Assembly: GCA_022826645.1 (NCBI GenBank)
Contig: JAJDUM010000035.1
Span: 27,553 to 91,552 of the forward strand
Direction: 5' to 3'
Source of the DNA: Candidatus Poribacteria bacterium
Lineage (GTDB): Bacteria > Poribacteria > WGA-4E > PCPOR2b
Length of the DNA: 64,000 nt
The notes beneath the pieces are model-generated. The model ran no database searches and was not told the DNA's origin. It worked only from the letters and a program-made list of their open reading frames with translations. Shown here piece after piece: positions 18,221-26,502 of this stretch (positions within the stretch are counted from its first letter, which is position 1; each line of letters starts with the position of its first letter). The position numbers and the translations under genes were made by a program.

Positions 18221-18895
18221 TTATACTGACACAATCTGTCCATCTTTCATCTGGATCACGCGATCCGCATCTTTCTTCAAGCCCTCGTGATGCGTTACAA
18301 TTGCAATGGTAGTCTGGTGCTCTTGGCGAAGTTCACTAACAAGGTTCATCAGATTCGCGCTCTGGCGGCTATCAAGATTCGCGGTGGGTTCATCAGCAAA
18401 GATAATTTTAGGCTGGTTGGCAAGGGCTCGTGCAAAGGAGACACGCTGCTTTTCACCCCCTGAGAGCTGTGCGGGTCGATGGTCTAAGCGTTCTGCCAAT
18501 CCAACCTGAGTGAGAAGTTCCGTCGCGCGCTTCTCTGCCTCATCGCCCTTCTGTCCAGCGATGTTCATGGCAACCATCACATTTTCCAGCGCCGTTAGGT
18601 ATGGGATGAGGTTGAACAGTTGAAACACAAAGCCAATCTTCTCGCTGCGAAGTTGGGATAAATCGCGACTTTCATAATCGATCTGTTCACCATCAATCCA
18701 AACATCTCCTTCACTTGGTGTGAGGATACAACCGAGCAGGCTGATTAGCGTTGTCTTACCGCAACCGCTATCGCCCATGAACATCACCAGTTCGCTCTCT
18801 TCGATGGCGATATCAACTTGGTCGACAGCGACAACCCTCGCATCTCCTTCGCCAAAATGTTTTGTTAATCCTTTTCCCTCGACAACCATTCCCAT
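18221..18895 (-). CDS. ABC transporter ATP-binding protein (MacB/LolD type)
   Basis: 224 aa from the chosen start. Walker A GDSGCGKTT (41-49), signature LSGGEKQR (144-151), Walker B IIFADEP (164-170) and the H-loop VTHHEGL are all present. The Q-loop region FVFQLFNLIPYLTALENV is typical of the LolD/MacB group, which powers lipoprotein or peptide extrusion by mechanotransmission. ATG 18895 has GGGAGG 6 nt upstream; the frame is open 27 codons further. The partner permease lies immediately upstream on the same strand. Confidence 0.9.
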   Translation of the reverse strand: MGMVVEGKGLTKHFGEGDARVVAVDQVDIAIEESELVMFMGDSGCGKTTLISLLGCILTPSEGDVWIDGEQIDYESRDLSQLRSEKIGFVFQLFNLIPYLTALENVMVAMNIAGQKGDEAEKRATELLTQVGLAERLDHRPAQLSGGEKQRVSFARALANQPKIIFADEPTANLDSRQSANLMNLVSELRQEHQTTIAIVTHHEGLKKDADRVIQMKDGQIVSV

Positions 18896-19033
18896 TAAGT
18901 TCCTCCCTATCCGTATAGCAATTCGTGTGTCGCCACTCTTGAGACAGGGCGAGAGAAGCGACGGTTCCTGGCACATCTAAGTCGGAAATTTATATCGTCG
19001 ATTTATTCACCTTCCGCACGTAACCTTCGCAGA

Positions 19034-20182
19034 TTAGACCTCTCCTCTGAATGCGACCATTGGGTCCACGCCGATCGCTTTTCTCGCCGCGAGGTAACCA
19101 CCGGCACAACACACAACAAAACTGATTAGCGCGACGATGCCTGATTCGATTGGATGAATTGACACAAAGATTGGTGCAGCAGCGGCAAAGATGTAGGACA
19201 AAATCAACCCACAGATTACACCGACCACCGACATCAGAACAACCTGTTTAATGATCAACCCTGAGATATAAAGATTAGACGCACCAATTGCTTTGAGGAC
19301 ACCAATCTCTTGAGTTTTTTCGAGCGTTGTAACGTAGGTAATCATTCCGACGATAAGCCCCGCGGCAATCCAGAGCATTACGCGCAGGAATTGAACAGCT
19401 TTCATCGGTTCATCGACATAGGTAGCAATAATATCACCGAGTGTCTGCTTAAGGGTGCGTACATCAATCGTTTTAAGTTGTTCATCGAAGTTTTCAAGCT
19501 CCTTTGCGGCTTTTTCCGGCGTATATCCGTCCGCTGCCTGAGCTATCATCATATTGACGTGAAGCGAGTTTTTTAGAAGTACTTCTTGTGCAGTCCGAAG
19601 ATCCATAAACAGTAGCGGCGTGTCGAGCACAAACATCAAGCTTCTTGCCTTTCCAACTACCTTGAGGTCCTTATTCCCGATCAAGATTCGTTCCCCGATT
19701 TCGAGATTCATCTTTTCATCAACAACAACCTCACGCGGTGGAATATCCGCTTCCGCCCATCCTTCATATTCGCTGGCAGTAACCAGTCGTCCTTCGGTTA
19801 ATTCAAACTGTGTAGGTCCTCCCAATTTGCCAGACTTATATCCCACAACAACGGCTTTACCTAATTTTCCACGGATTACAGGGCGCGCATGTGCGAAAAC
19901 GAGCGGTGACACCGACTGCGGCTTCAGCGGTTGTGCACCATCGAGGTAGGCAAGATGCTCTGGCACGAGTAGTGAAAAGCCGATAAAGGCACTGCCAGAA
20001 CCTTCTGCAGAGATCCAAATGTCGGCTCCCGTGAATTTAGGGTATTGCTGCGCTTGGATGCGCATACCGTTCATGATTCCCCCTAACATCAGAATAAGGG
20101 CGATTAGCACAGTGATACCAATCGTGGTTAAGATGACCCTTGCTTTGCGATAGGACATATCTTTCAGAAACATGCGGTTCAA
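19034..20182 (-). CDS. ABC transporter permease (FtsX/MacB-like)
   Basis: 382 aa with an N-terminal membrane span (about 14-36), a large periplasmic domain (about 40-265) and three C-terminal spans (about 270-292, 318-345, 350-370). This is the FtsX/MacB_PCD plan. The segment TLEKTQEIGVLKAIGASNLYI is the coupling-helix signature of the family. It starts with TTG 20182, which has AAGGAG 8 nt upstream; the ATG three codons in has poorer spacing. The ATPase gene follows 138 bp downstream. No membrane-fusion protein gene is adjacent. Confidence 0.85.
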   Translation of the reverse strand: MNRMFLKDMSYRKARVILTTIGITVLIALILMLGGIMNGMRIQAQQYPKFTGADIWISAEGSGSAFIGFSLLVPEHLAYLDGAQPLKPQSVSPLVFAHARPVIRGKLGKAVVVGYKSGKLGGPTQFELTEGRLVTASEYEGWAEADIPPREVVVDEKMNLEIGERILIGNKDLKVVGKARSLMFVLDTPLLFMDLRTAQEVLLKNSLHVNMMIAQAADGYTPEKAAKELENFDEQLKTIDVRTLKQTLGDIIATYVDEPMKAVQFLRVMLWIAAGLIVGMITYVTTLEKTQEIGVLKAIGASNLYISGLIIKQVVLMSVVGVICGLILSYIFAAAAPIFVSIHPIESGIVALISFVVCCAGGYLAARKAIGVDPMVAFRGEV

Positions 20183-20659
20183 TTTTCATTCTCCTTTCCA
20201 TGCTCGTCTGCGCACAAAGGAACACATCATGAGATCTTGGATCGATATGAAACGATTGAAACAGGGCGATAGGACGAAGTGTTATCAACTTGAATCAACA
20301 GCCTATTATTTGTATCAAGAGATGCATCACTATTATCTTGGAAGCAAAGATTATACCATTGAGTAGGCAAATGATCGGGTAGATAAATTTTTCCAGTATC
20401 TTGAGTTTTTTGGAATTGCTTCACATTGAATGAACAATCCAACCTTTACGCCTATCGGGCAATGTATCGGTTCGGTTGAGGCAATATCAGACGATTATCG
20501 AATTATCTCATGAATCTTATACCTAGTTGCAAACAAAAACTGCCCAATCTGTGGCATACGCAAGGGTTGATGCACCGGGTTGTGCAATTTGACGGAATCA
20601 TTTTATCACGCATTACTGGCTGCAGCAAGCGAGAAACCTGAATCCGGTTGAGATTCGGG
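20183..20659. other. Spacer between divergent ABC permease and groEL
   Basis: About 480 bp between the permease start and the groEL promoter. No convincing reading frame, RNA or repeat is seen. The short frames on both strands lack ribosome binding sites and family-like sequence. Confidence 0.5.
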
Positions 20660-20688
20660 TTGACTTTGGGAAACAGTAATGATATAAT
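20660..20688 (+). promoter_or_regulatory. Sigma70-type promoter of groEL
   Basis: TTGACT at 20660-20665 and TATAAT at 20683-20688 are separated by 17 bp, a near-consensus vegetative promoter. The predicted start of transcription is about 20695, directly in front of the CIRCE element. Confidence 0.85.
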
Positions 20689-20699
20689 TTCGCCTGCTT

Positions 20700-20726
20700 T
20701 TAGCACTCACCCTATGAGAGTGCTAA
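20700..20726 (+). promoter_or_regulatory. CIRCE element (HrcA operator)
   Basis: TTAGCACTC and GAGTGCTAA separated by nine bases: a perfect match to the CIRCE consensus bound by the heat-shock repressor HrcA. It overlaps the start of the transcript, so HrcA would block groEL transcription at normal temperature. This implies an hrcA gene elsewhere in the genome. Confidence 0.95.
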
Positions 20727-20756
20727 AAGTTTCGGATTTTGAAATTGTTATATCAT

Positions 20757-20825
20757 GGATCTGTTCGTAGGATTTACCGAGAGTCTCTCTACAGTTGGAC
20801 TCTTACCAACAGAGGATACAGATCC
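20757..20825 (+). ncRNA. Structured 5' leader of groEL (possible three-way junction)
   Basis: GGATCTGT (20757-20764) pairs with ACAGATCC (20818-20825). Inside lie two small hairpins: GAGAG/CTCTC at 20779-20789 and GTTGG/CCAAC at 20794-20810. Together they make a three-way junction in the untranslated leader between CIRCE and the ribosome binding site (about 20885). It matches no riboswitch family known to me. It may be a stability element or thermosensor; this is inference from base pairing only. Confidence 0.4.
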
Positions 20826-20899
20826 TGTCTCAAGATGAGGCGAAACGAAGGCTTATCTCTTAAAATTGATTACAGTACCGCCAGCTAAGGAGGAACACT

Positions 20900-22543
20900 A
20901 TGGCAGCAAAACAGCTGATCTTTGATGTAGAAGCGAGAAACGCCCTTAAGGGGGGCGCGGACGCACTAGCAAACGCTGTGAAAGTTACGTTGGGTCCCCG
21001 TGGGAGAAACGTTGTTCTTCAGAAATCCTTTGGAGCACCCGTGATCACCAGCGACGGTGTAACGGTAGCGAAAGAAATCGATCTTCCAGATCACTATGAG
21101 AATATGGGTGCCCAATTACTGAAATCGGTCGCAACCAAGACCAATGACGCGGTGGGAGATGGCACAACTACAGCAACCGTATTGGCACAAGAAATCGTTA
21201 ACGAAGGTCTCAAAAACGTTGCCGCCGGTGCGGATCCGATGCAGTTGAAAATCGGGATTGATAAGGCCGCCGAAGTCATTGTTGGAGAACTCCAAAACCA
21301 GAGCAAATCGGTTAATACAAGCGATGAGATCGCACAGGTCGCGTCAATTGCCGCCAATGATAACGCAAATCGCAGCGATATTGGACAGACCGTTGCCGAT
21401 GCAATGGATAAAGTTGGAAAAGATGGCGTAATTACAATTGAAGACGGTAAGAGCGCCGAAACAGAAGTCGATATTGTTGAAGGTATGCAATTTGATCGGG
21501 GTTATCTCTCGCCACATTTTGCGACAGATCCCGAGAGTATGGTCGCTGAATTGGAGGATCCGCTCATCCTGATCAATACCAGCAAAATTAGCACGGTTAC
21601 GGATCTCGTTCCAGTTTTGGAGAAGGTGGGTCAACTTGGACGCCCGTTGCTTATCATTGCTGAAGATATTGAGGGAGAAGCTTTAGCGGTGTTGGTTGTG
21701 AACAAGCTTCGTGGTGGCCTTAAGGTTGTTGCAGTGAAAGCCCCCGGCTTCGGAGATCGTCGTAAGGAAATGCTTGAAGATATTGGCATCCTCACTGGTG
21801 GTCAGGTAATTTCAGAAGATGTCGGCATCCGTTTGGAAAACGTAGTAGCCGGTATGATGGGCAGTGCACGGCGTGTGATCGTTGACAAAGATAACACAAC
21901 GATTGTAGGCGGAGCGGGTGCGACGGAGGATGTCCAAGCACGTATTGGACAGATCCGACAACAGATCGAGGTGACAACTTCTGATTATGACCGGGAGAAG
22001 TTAGAAGAACGCCTTGCAAAACTCGCAGGTGGAGTCGCTGTCGTCAATGTGGGTGCCGCAACGGAAGTCGAAATGAAGGAGAAAAAGGCGCGATTTGAAG
22101 ACGCTCTGTCTGCGACCCGTGCAGCCGTTGAAGAGGGCATTGTGACGGGCGGTGGCATCGCACTGCTAAGAGCGGGCGCAGCACTTGAAGACTTTCAGCT
22201 TGAGGGCGACCAAGAGACCGGTGTGAACATTGTCCGCCGCGTTCTGGAATCGCCCATCCGAACCATTGCCGAAAACGCAGGCTTGGAAGGATCTGTCGTT
22301 GCTGCTCAGGTCAAAAACGGTGAGGGCAGCTACGGCTTGAACGCCGCAACCGGTGAGTATGGAGATCTGCTTGAGGCAGGAGTCGTTGACCCAACGAAGG
22401 TAGTAAGATCCGCGATTCAAAACGGCGCGAGCGTCGCAGGATTGCTGCTTACAACCGAGACGTTAATTACAGAGGTGGAGGAAGAACCGGATGACCATGG
22501 ACATCATCATCATGGACATGGACATGGGCACCATCACCATTAA
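20900..22543 (+). CDS. groEL: Chaperonin GroEL (60 kDa) with histidine-rich tail
   Basis: 547 aa, full length. The ATPase motif [10 protein letters not shown] (Asp87) and the conserved segments [20 protein letters not shown] and GGGIALLRA identify GroEL, which folds proteins in an ATP-driven ring in the cytoplasm. The C-terminus is unusual: the GGM repeats are replaced by [17 protein letters not shown], with 11 His in 17 residues. Similar tails occur in some second-copy chaperonins such as mycobacterial GroEL1. No groES gene is adjacent, so this is an orphan or second groEL. Regulation: sigma70 promoter plus CIRCE; AAGGAGG precedes the ATG. A strong terminator follows. Confidence 0.97.
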   Translation: MAAKQLIFDVEARNALKGGADALANAVKVTLGPRGRNVVLQKSFGAPVITSDGVTVAKEIDLPDHYENMGAQLLKSVATKTNDAVGDGTTTATVLAQEIVNEGLKNVAAGADPMQLKIGIDKAAEVIVGELQNQSKSVNTSDEIAQVASIAANDNANRSDIGQTVADAMDKVGKDGVITIEDGKSAETEVDIVEGMQFDRGYLSPHFATDPESMVAELEDPLILINTSKISTVTDLVPVLEKVGQLGRPLLIIAEDIEGEALAVLVVNKLRGGLKVVAVKAPGFGDRRKEMLEDIGILTGGQVISEDVGIRLENVVAGMMGSARRVIVDKDNTTIVGGAGATEDVQARIGQIRQQIEVTTSDYDREKLEERLAKLAGGVAVVNVGAATEVEMKEKKARFEDALSATRAAVEEGIVTGGGIALLRAGAALEDFQLEGDQETGVNIVRRVLESPIRTIAENAGLEGSVVAAQVKNGEGSYGLNAATGEYGDLLEAGVVDPTKVVRSAIQNGASVAGLLLTTETLITEVEEEPDDHGHHHHGHGHGHHHH

Positions 22544-22596
22544 TCACCGCAAGGTAACAACACAAACCTGTCCCCGTAACCTACTATCGGGGCACG

Positions 22597-22637
22597 AAAA
22601 AGCCATGCTGTCAGAAATCGTGCAGCATGGCTTTTTT
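22597..22637. terminator. Rho-independent terminator after groEL (bidirectional)
   Basis: GCCATGCTG (22602-22610) and CAGCATGGC (22623-22631) form a 9-bp stem flanked by A4-5 on the left and T6 on the right. It ends groEL on the plus strand and can also end the zinc-ribbon gene arriving on the minus strand. Confidence 0.9.
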
Positions 22638-22705
22638 ATTTGCATGTTCAGTTGGAGCAACGTCCTTCTACTATTGTGCTTTGAGTATCCTTTCCAGCAC
22701 ACGCG

Positions 22706-23251
22706 CTAAGAGTCGTGAATATGTTTCAGATTGTCCCATTCGCAATCTAGGCAGAAGATATCCGTTTGGCTTAACTTCTGTACATTTTCACTCCCACATT
22801 GTGGACACACTTGAACTGCTTCGGGTTCTGATTGGTTTTCCTGAAAGATATTCAGGTAGTAGACTTTGATTTCCCCCTCGTAGCGGTGCCCCAATGGACA
22901 GCGGATGCGTTTAACAGATCGGGATTCAATACGCTCAATCATCTCTCGCAAGAATGGAATGCGGCGCCCACAAACCGGGCAAAGGTTTGGATATAGTCCT
23001 TTTACAACGATAATGTCTGTATTCTCTTCTCGAATTGTGATTGGAATTGAGAAAGCTCCTTTAAGCGCAGAGACCGGATCTTTTTTTGACTCAAGTCCCT
23101 GCAGCAAGTTCGATTGCTCCACAATCTTTTGATGTGTTTCGGGACTCAAGACAATCTCTGCTGGAATCATTTCTCCTCGGAAACTGAGTGTTATCGCGTA
23201 AATTCTGTCTAATATGGGTGATGATTGGATTGACTCCACCCCCTTGCTCAT
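22706..23251 (-). CDS. Zinc-ribbon protein of unknown function
   Basis: 181 aa. Two cysteine sets are visible: CPVCG with CPLGH in the middle, and CPQCG with CLDC near the C-terminus, so probably two zinc ribbons. The N-terminal half has no recognised domain. No family name is offered. The ATG at 23251 was chosen over a TTG three codons upstream; neither has a strong ribosome binding site. The gene is convergent with groEL and divergent from the VWA operon. Its zinc ribbons suggest contact with nucleic acid or protein. Confidence 0.55.
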   Translation of the reverse strand: MSKGVESIQSSPILDRIYAITLSFRGEMIPAEIVLSPETHQKIVEQSNLLQGLESKKDPVSALKGAFSIPITIREENTDIIVVKGLYPNLCPVCGRRIPFLREMIERIESRSVKRIRCPLGHRYEGEIKVYYLNIFQENQSEPEAVQVCPQCGSENVQKLSQTDIFCLDCEWDNLKHIHDS

Positions 23252-23438
23252 GTGTTTCAAGGCAACGGTTTAACCCTAAAAAGTTAAGTACAGATGCAGT
23301 CGGCTGAATGAGACAACGCTAATTCTACAGAAGATGGATTTCCTTGTCAACCCCCAAAAAGTAAAATTTCCGAGTTGATTAGTGGATGCAGGGATAGACT
23401 GGCATTCTATCGAACCGCAAGCCGCACTGGTATTTAAG

Positions 23439-23467
23439 TTGACGGGGTTTTCGGTATAAGGTATAAT
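23439..23467 (+). promoter_or_regulatory. Sigma70-type promoter of the VWA/DUF4159/DUF4175 operon
   Basis: TTGACG at 23439-23444 and TATAAT at 23462-23467 with a 17-bp spacer. The start codon of the first operon gene lies about 27 nt beyond the predicted transcription start, giving a short leader. Confidence 0.8.
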
Positions 23468-23500
23468 TCACCATAAATTGGAAATGAAGAAGGAACTTTG

Positions 23501-25762
23501 ATGCGATTTACTTACCTGTGGCCATGGTGGGCGGTTGCGCTTGGACTAGCTATCATGGCTAGTATTACAGTGTATGGGTATCTCCGCTTGAATCGTCCGC
23601 TGAGTCGAAGGTTTAGGGTGCTTCTCATCGGTCTGCGAATTTTCGCAGCACTTGTGTTGCTAATCTGTCTGCTTGAACCGGTGCTGATTGAACGAAAAGA
23701 TATTACCCCACCAACAAACCTATTGATTCTTGCCGATACCTCCCAGAGCATGCAGCTTCAAGATGTAGAATCAGCAGGTCAATCCTCAACAAGATTAGAT
23801 CTTGTGAACCGCATTTTATTCCACCCAGCCAGTCGTTTTCTTCCAACCCTAACTGACCGATTTGATGTTCACCTGTACCGCTTTGATAAACGGTCTCACC
23901 AAATTCCTCGTGAGATCGGCTCACTTGATGCGGTGGGCGGATTAACTGATATCGCAACCTCAATTCATGATGCCTCTAACGAGTGGCGTGGTCAACTGCT
24001 TGCGGGGATAGTTCTGCTCACCGATGGGGCTCATAACGCCTCAACGTCCGTGGTTGGTAGGATGACTGAAACAGAGATTCCCATCTATGCGGTCGGTGTC
24101 GGCGACCCTACCCCGCCAAGAGATCTTAAACTCTCTCGAGTTGAAGTCAGTCCTATTGTTTACACGGAGCACAATGTGCCGATTCGCGTTACCGTAGATC
24201 ACACAGGCTACTCAGGGAGTCAGACACGTGTTTCACTCATGATGGATAATCAGGTTGTGGACAGTGTGCCAATTACACTAACGGATGAACCGACGCAGAT
24301 GATTGAGTTTGGTTTGAATCCTCAAAAGGAAGGTACTTTTCAATACGTCGTTTCTGTTCCCACGCTTGAAGGTGAACTGACTGCCGAAAACAACACACGG
24401 GCGTTTCCGTTGAAGGTAGTCAAGACAAAGTTACACCTGCTTTACATTGAAGGACAACCTGGCTGGGAATACGCTTTCCTTAAGCGGATAGTTGAGCGTG
24501 ATCCAAACATCGATTCGACCTGTGTTATCCTATCAAGCAAAACACCAAACCAGCTCCGTGGAACGTTGTTAGCCCGTTACGACGGCTATTATCCACAGAC
24601 AACCCAGACAACTCGAATGTCTCGTGTTCCGGAAACGCTTGAGGAGTTACTATTTTACGATATACTCATCATCGGCGACCTCCGTTCCGACACTTTAACT
24701 CCACAACAGCGTACGGCGATTGTCGATTTCGTTGAAAGAGAGGGGAAAGCCGTCATATTCCTCGGCGGTCGGCACTCACTTGGTCGTAATGGCTTTAGGA
24801 AAACCGAGCTTGCCTCCCTTTTGCCTATTGTCATTCCACCCAACGGTTGCTACGTGCAGGATGAAGATTTTAGTCTACAATTGACGCAACAGGGTATGTA
24901 CCATCCAATTACTCGATTGGCAGAAACGCAAGCAAAAGTGGAAGCCTTATGGCGTGATTTGCCGCCGCTATCGCGTCGGTTGGGCGGATTTGAACTTAAG
25001 AGTGGGGCAACAACACTCGCCGAGTTTCAGTCAGAAAAAAATCAGACGACGCTGCCAATCATGATTTTTCAACGCTCAGGGTTAGGCAAGAGCCTGCTAA
25101 TCGCCGCCGAAGGGCTGTGGAATTGGGGGTTTGGTGTATGGAATTTCAAAGATGAGGACGACACTTATCCCCGTTTCTGGGGGCAGACGATTCGCTGGAT
25201 GTCAACACGGATAGATACGAAGCGGATTAACGTTACGACAGATTTGACAACCTATTCAGTTGGCGAGGAGGTCCAGATCATCGCATACACCTATAATGAG
25301 AGCTATCAACCGATGGTTGCTGCAAATCTCAAAATCGAGGTTACTCCACCAGACGAAAAACATTTTCAGGTCAGAATTAGCGCATATTCACAGGACCCGG
25401 GCACCTATCGTGCTCAGTTCCGTGCCAACCAAAAGGGAGCGTACAGCATTCGCGCTACAGGCGTAGATCGTTCAGCCACGCTCGGTGAGGACTTAACGGA
25501 AGTTTTTGTGGAATCTCCGTTGGCGGAGTTTGACCATCCGCAGCTCAACGAGGATCTGCTTAAACAGCTTGCCTCCAAGACCGGCGGTCATTACACCTCG
25601 ATTGTTGAGGTTGGATCGCTACCTGAAAAGATAAAGCCTATTCAAGAATCGGTCTTCGCGGTCCAAGAACGTGAACTTTGGGATAACCCAATCGTCCTGA
25701 TCCTTGCAGTTGGATTCTTAGGAACAGAATGGTTTTTACGCATGCGGAGAGGACTGGTCTGA
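23501..25762 (+). CDS. Membrane protein with VWA and glutamine-amidotransferase-like domains
   Basis: 753 aa. Two N-terminal spans (about 7-29 and 40-62) are followed by a VWA-like domain with MIDAS DTSQS (79-83), an Ig-like segment, then a GATase1-like domain (LLYIEGQPGWEYAFLKRI ... LLFYDILIIGDL ... VDFVEREGKAVIFLGG) and a last span near the C-terminus (about 728-747). This is the long BatA-related protein of the MoxR/DUF58/VWA clusters found in many Planctomycetes and related groups. MoxR and DUF58 genes are not present here. ATG 23501 has GAAGGA 6 nt upstream. The next gene begins 10 bp after its stop. Confidence 0.75.
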   Translation: MRFTYLWPWWAVALGLAIMASITVYGYLRLNRPLSRRFRVLLIGLRIFAALVLLICLLEPVLIERKDITPPTNLLILADTSQSMQLQDVESAGQSSTRLDLVNRILFHPASRFLPTLTDRFDVHLYRFDKRSHQIPREIGSLDAVGGLTDIATSIHDASNEWRGQLLAGIVLLTDGAHNASTSVVGRMTETEIPIYAVGVGDPTPPRDLKLSRVEVSPIVYTEHNVPIRVTVDHTGYSGSQTRVSLMMDNQVVDSVPITLTDEPTQMIEFGLNPQKEGTFQYVVSVPTLEGELTAENNTRAFPLKVVKTKLHLLYIEGQPGWEYAFLKRIVERDPNIDSTCVILSSKTPNQLRGTLLARYDGYYPQTTQTTRMSRVPETLEELLFYDILIIGDLRSDTLTPQQRTAIVDFVEREGKAVIFLGGRHSLGRNGFRKTELASLLPIVIPPNGCYVQDEDFSLQLTQQGMYHPITRLAETQAKVEALWRDLPPLSRRLGGFELKSGATTLAEFQSEKNQTTLPIMIFQRSGLGKSLLIAAEGLWNWGFGVWNFKDEDDTYPRFWGQTIRWMSTRIDTKRINVTTDLTTYSVGEEVQIIAYTYNESYQPMVAANLKIEVTPPDEKHFQVRISAYSQDPGTYRAQFRANQKGAYSIRATGVDRSATLGEDLTEVFVESPLAEFDHPQLNEDLLKQLASKTGGHYTSIVEVGSLPEKIKPIQESVFAVQERELWDNPIVLILAVGFLGTEWFLRMRRGLV

Positions 25763-25772
25763 TTTGTAGGAT

Positions 25773-26474
25773 ATGAGAAAAAAAACAGCTGGGTGTCAAA
25801 TAAATCACGCGTTACGCTTTACACTCTACATCGTGCTGAGTGTGGCACTCGTGATCGGATCTGCTCACAGTGCTGGTGAGAAGTTTGTCATCGCTCAAGT
25901 TCAATACAGTGGTGGCGGCGACTGGTATGGCGATCAGACTACAATTTCTAACTGGCTGAATATCCTTCGCGCTAGGACAGATATTGAAGCAGCAAAAGAG
26001 CGTGTGATTGTGAAGTTGACAGATCGGAACCTGTATCAATACCCAATGCTCTATATTGTGGGCCATGGCAACATTCGCCTCACTAAGGAAGAGGTCGAGG
26101 CGCTGCGCTTTTATTTGACACATGGCGGTTTCCTTTTTGTGAATGATGACTATGGATTAGATGAGAGCTTCCGTCGTGAAATACGTCGTGTGTTTCCCAA
26201 TCAGTCACTGCAACCTATACCGGATTCACACCTCATCTACCACTGCTTCTACGATTTGCCTAACGGACTTCCAAAGATCCACGAACACGATGGGAAACCT
26301 GCACAGGGCTTCGGGTTGTTCCACGAAGGCAGAATGGTTGTTTACTATGTCTATAGCTCGGACATTGGGGATGGGTTGGAAGATCCGCAAGTGCATCCCA
26401 AGGATACACCACAGGTTCGCGAGCTTGCAGCAAAGATGGCGGTCAACGTTGCGGTGTATGTGCTAACACACTAA
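25773..26474 (+). CDS. DUF4159-domain exported protein
   Basis: 233 aa with a signal peptide (about 14-34, ending SAHSAG). The mature part follows the DUF4159 pattern: YPMLYIVGHGNIRLTKEEVEALRFYLTHGGFLFVNDDYG. The family is known mainly from gene clusters with VWA and DUF4175 proteins, and its biochemical role is not established. Position between those two partners supports one membrane complex. The ribosome binding site is weak, which fits translational coupling to the preceding gene. Confidence 0.8.
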   Translation: MRKKTAGCQINHALRFTLYIVLSVALVIGSAHSAGEKFVIAQVQYSGGGDWYGDQTTISNWLNILRARTDIEAAKERVIVKLTDRNLYQYPMLYIVGHGNIRLTKEEVEALRFYLTHGGFLFVNDDYGLDESFRREIRRVFPNQSLQPIPDSHLIYHCFYDLPNGLPKIHEHDGKPAQGFGLFHEGRMVVYYVYSSDIGDGLEDPQVHPKDTPQVRELAAKMAVNVAVYVLTH

Positions 26475-26502
26475 GCGGGAAGAGGACAATGGAGGTTACG
26501 CT

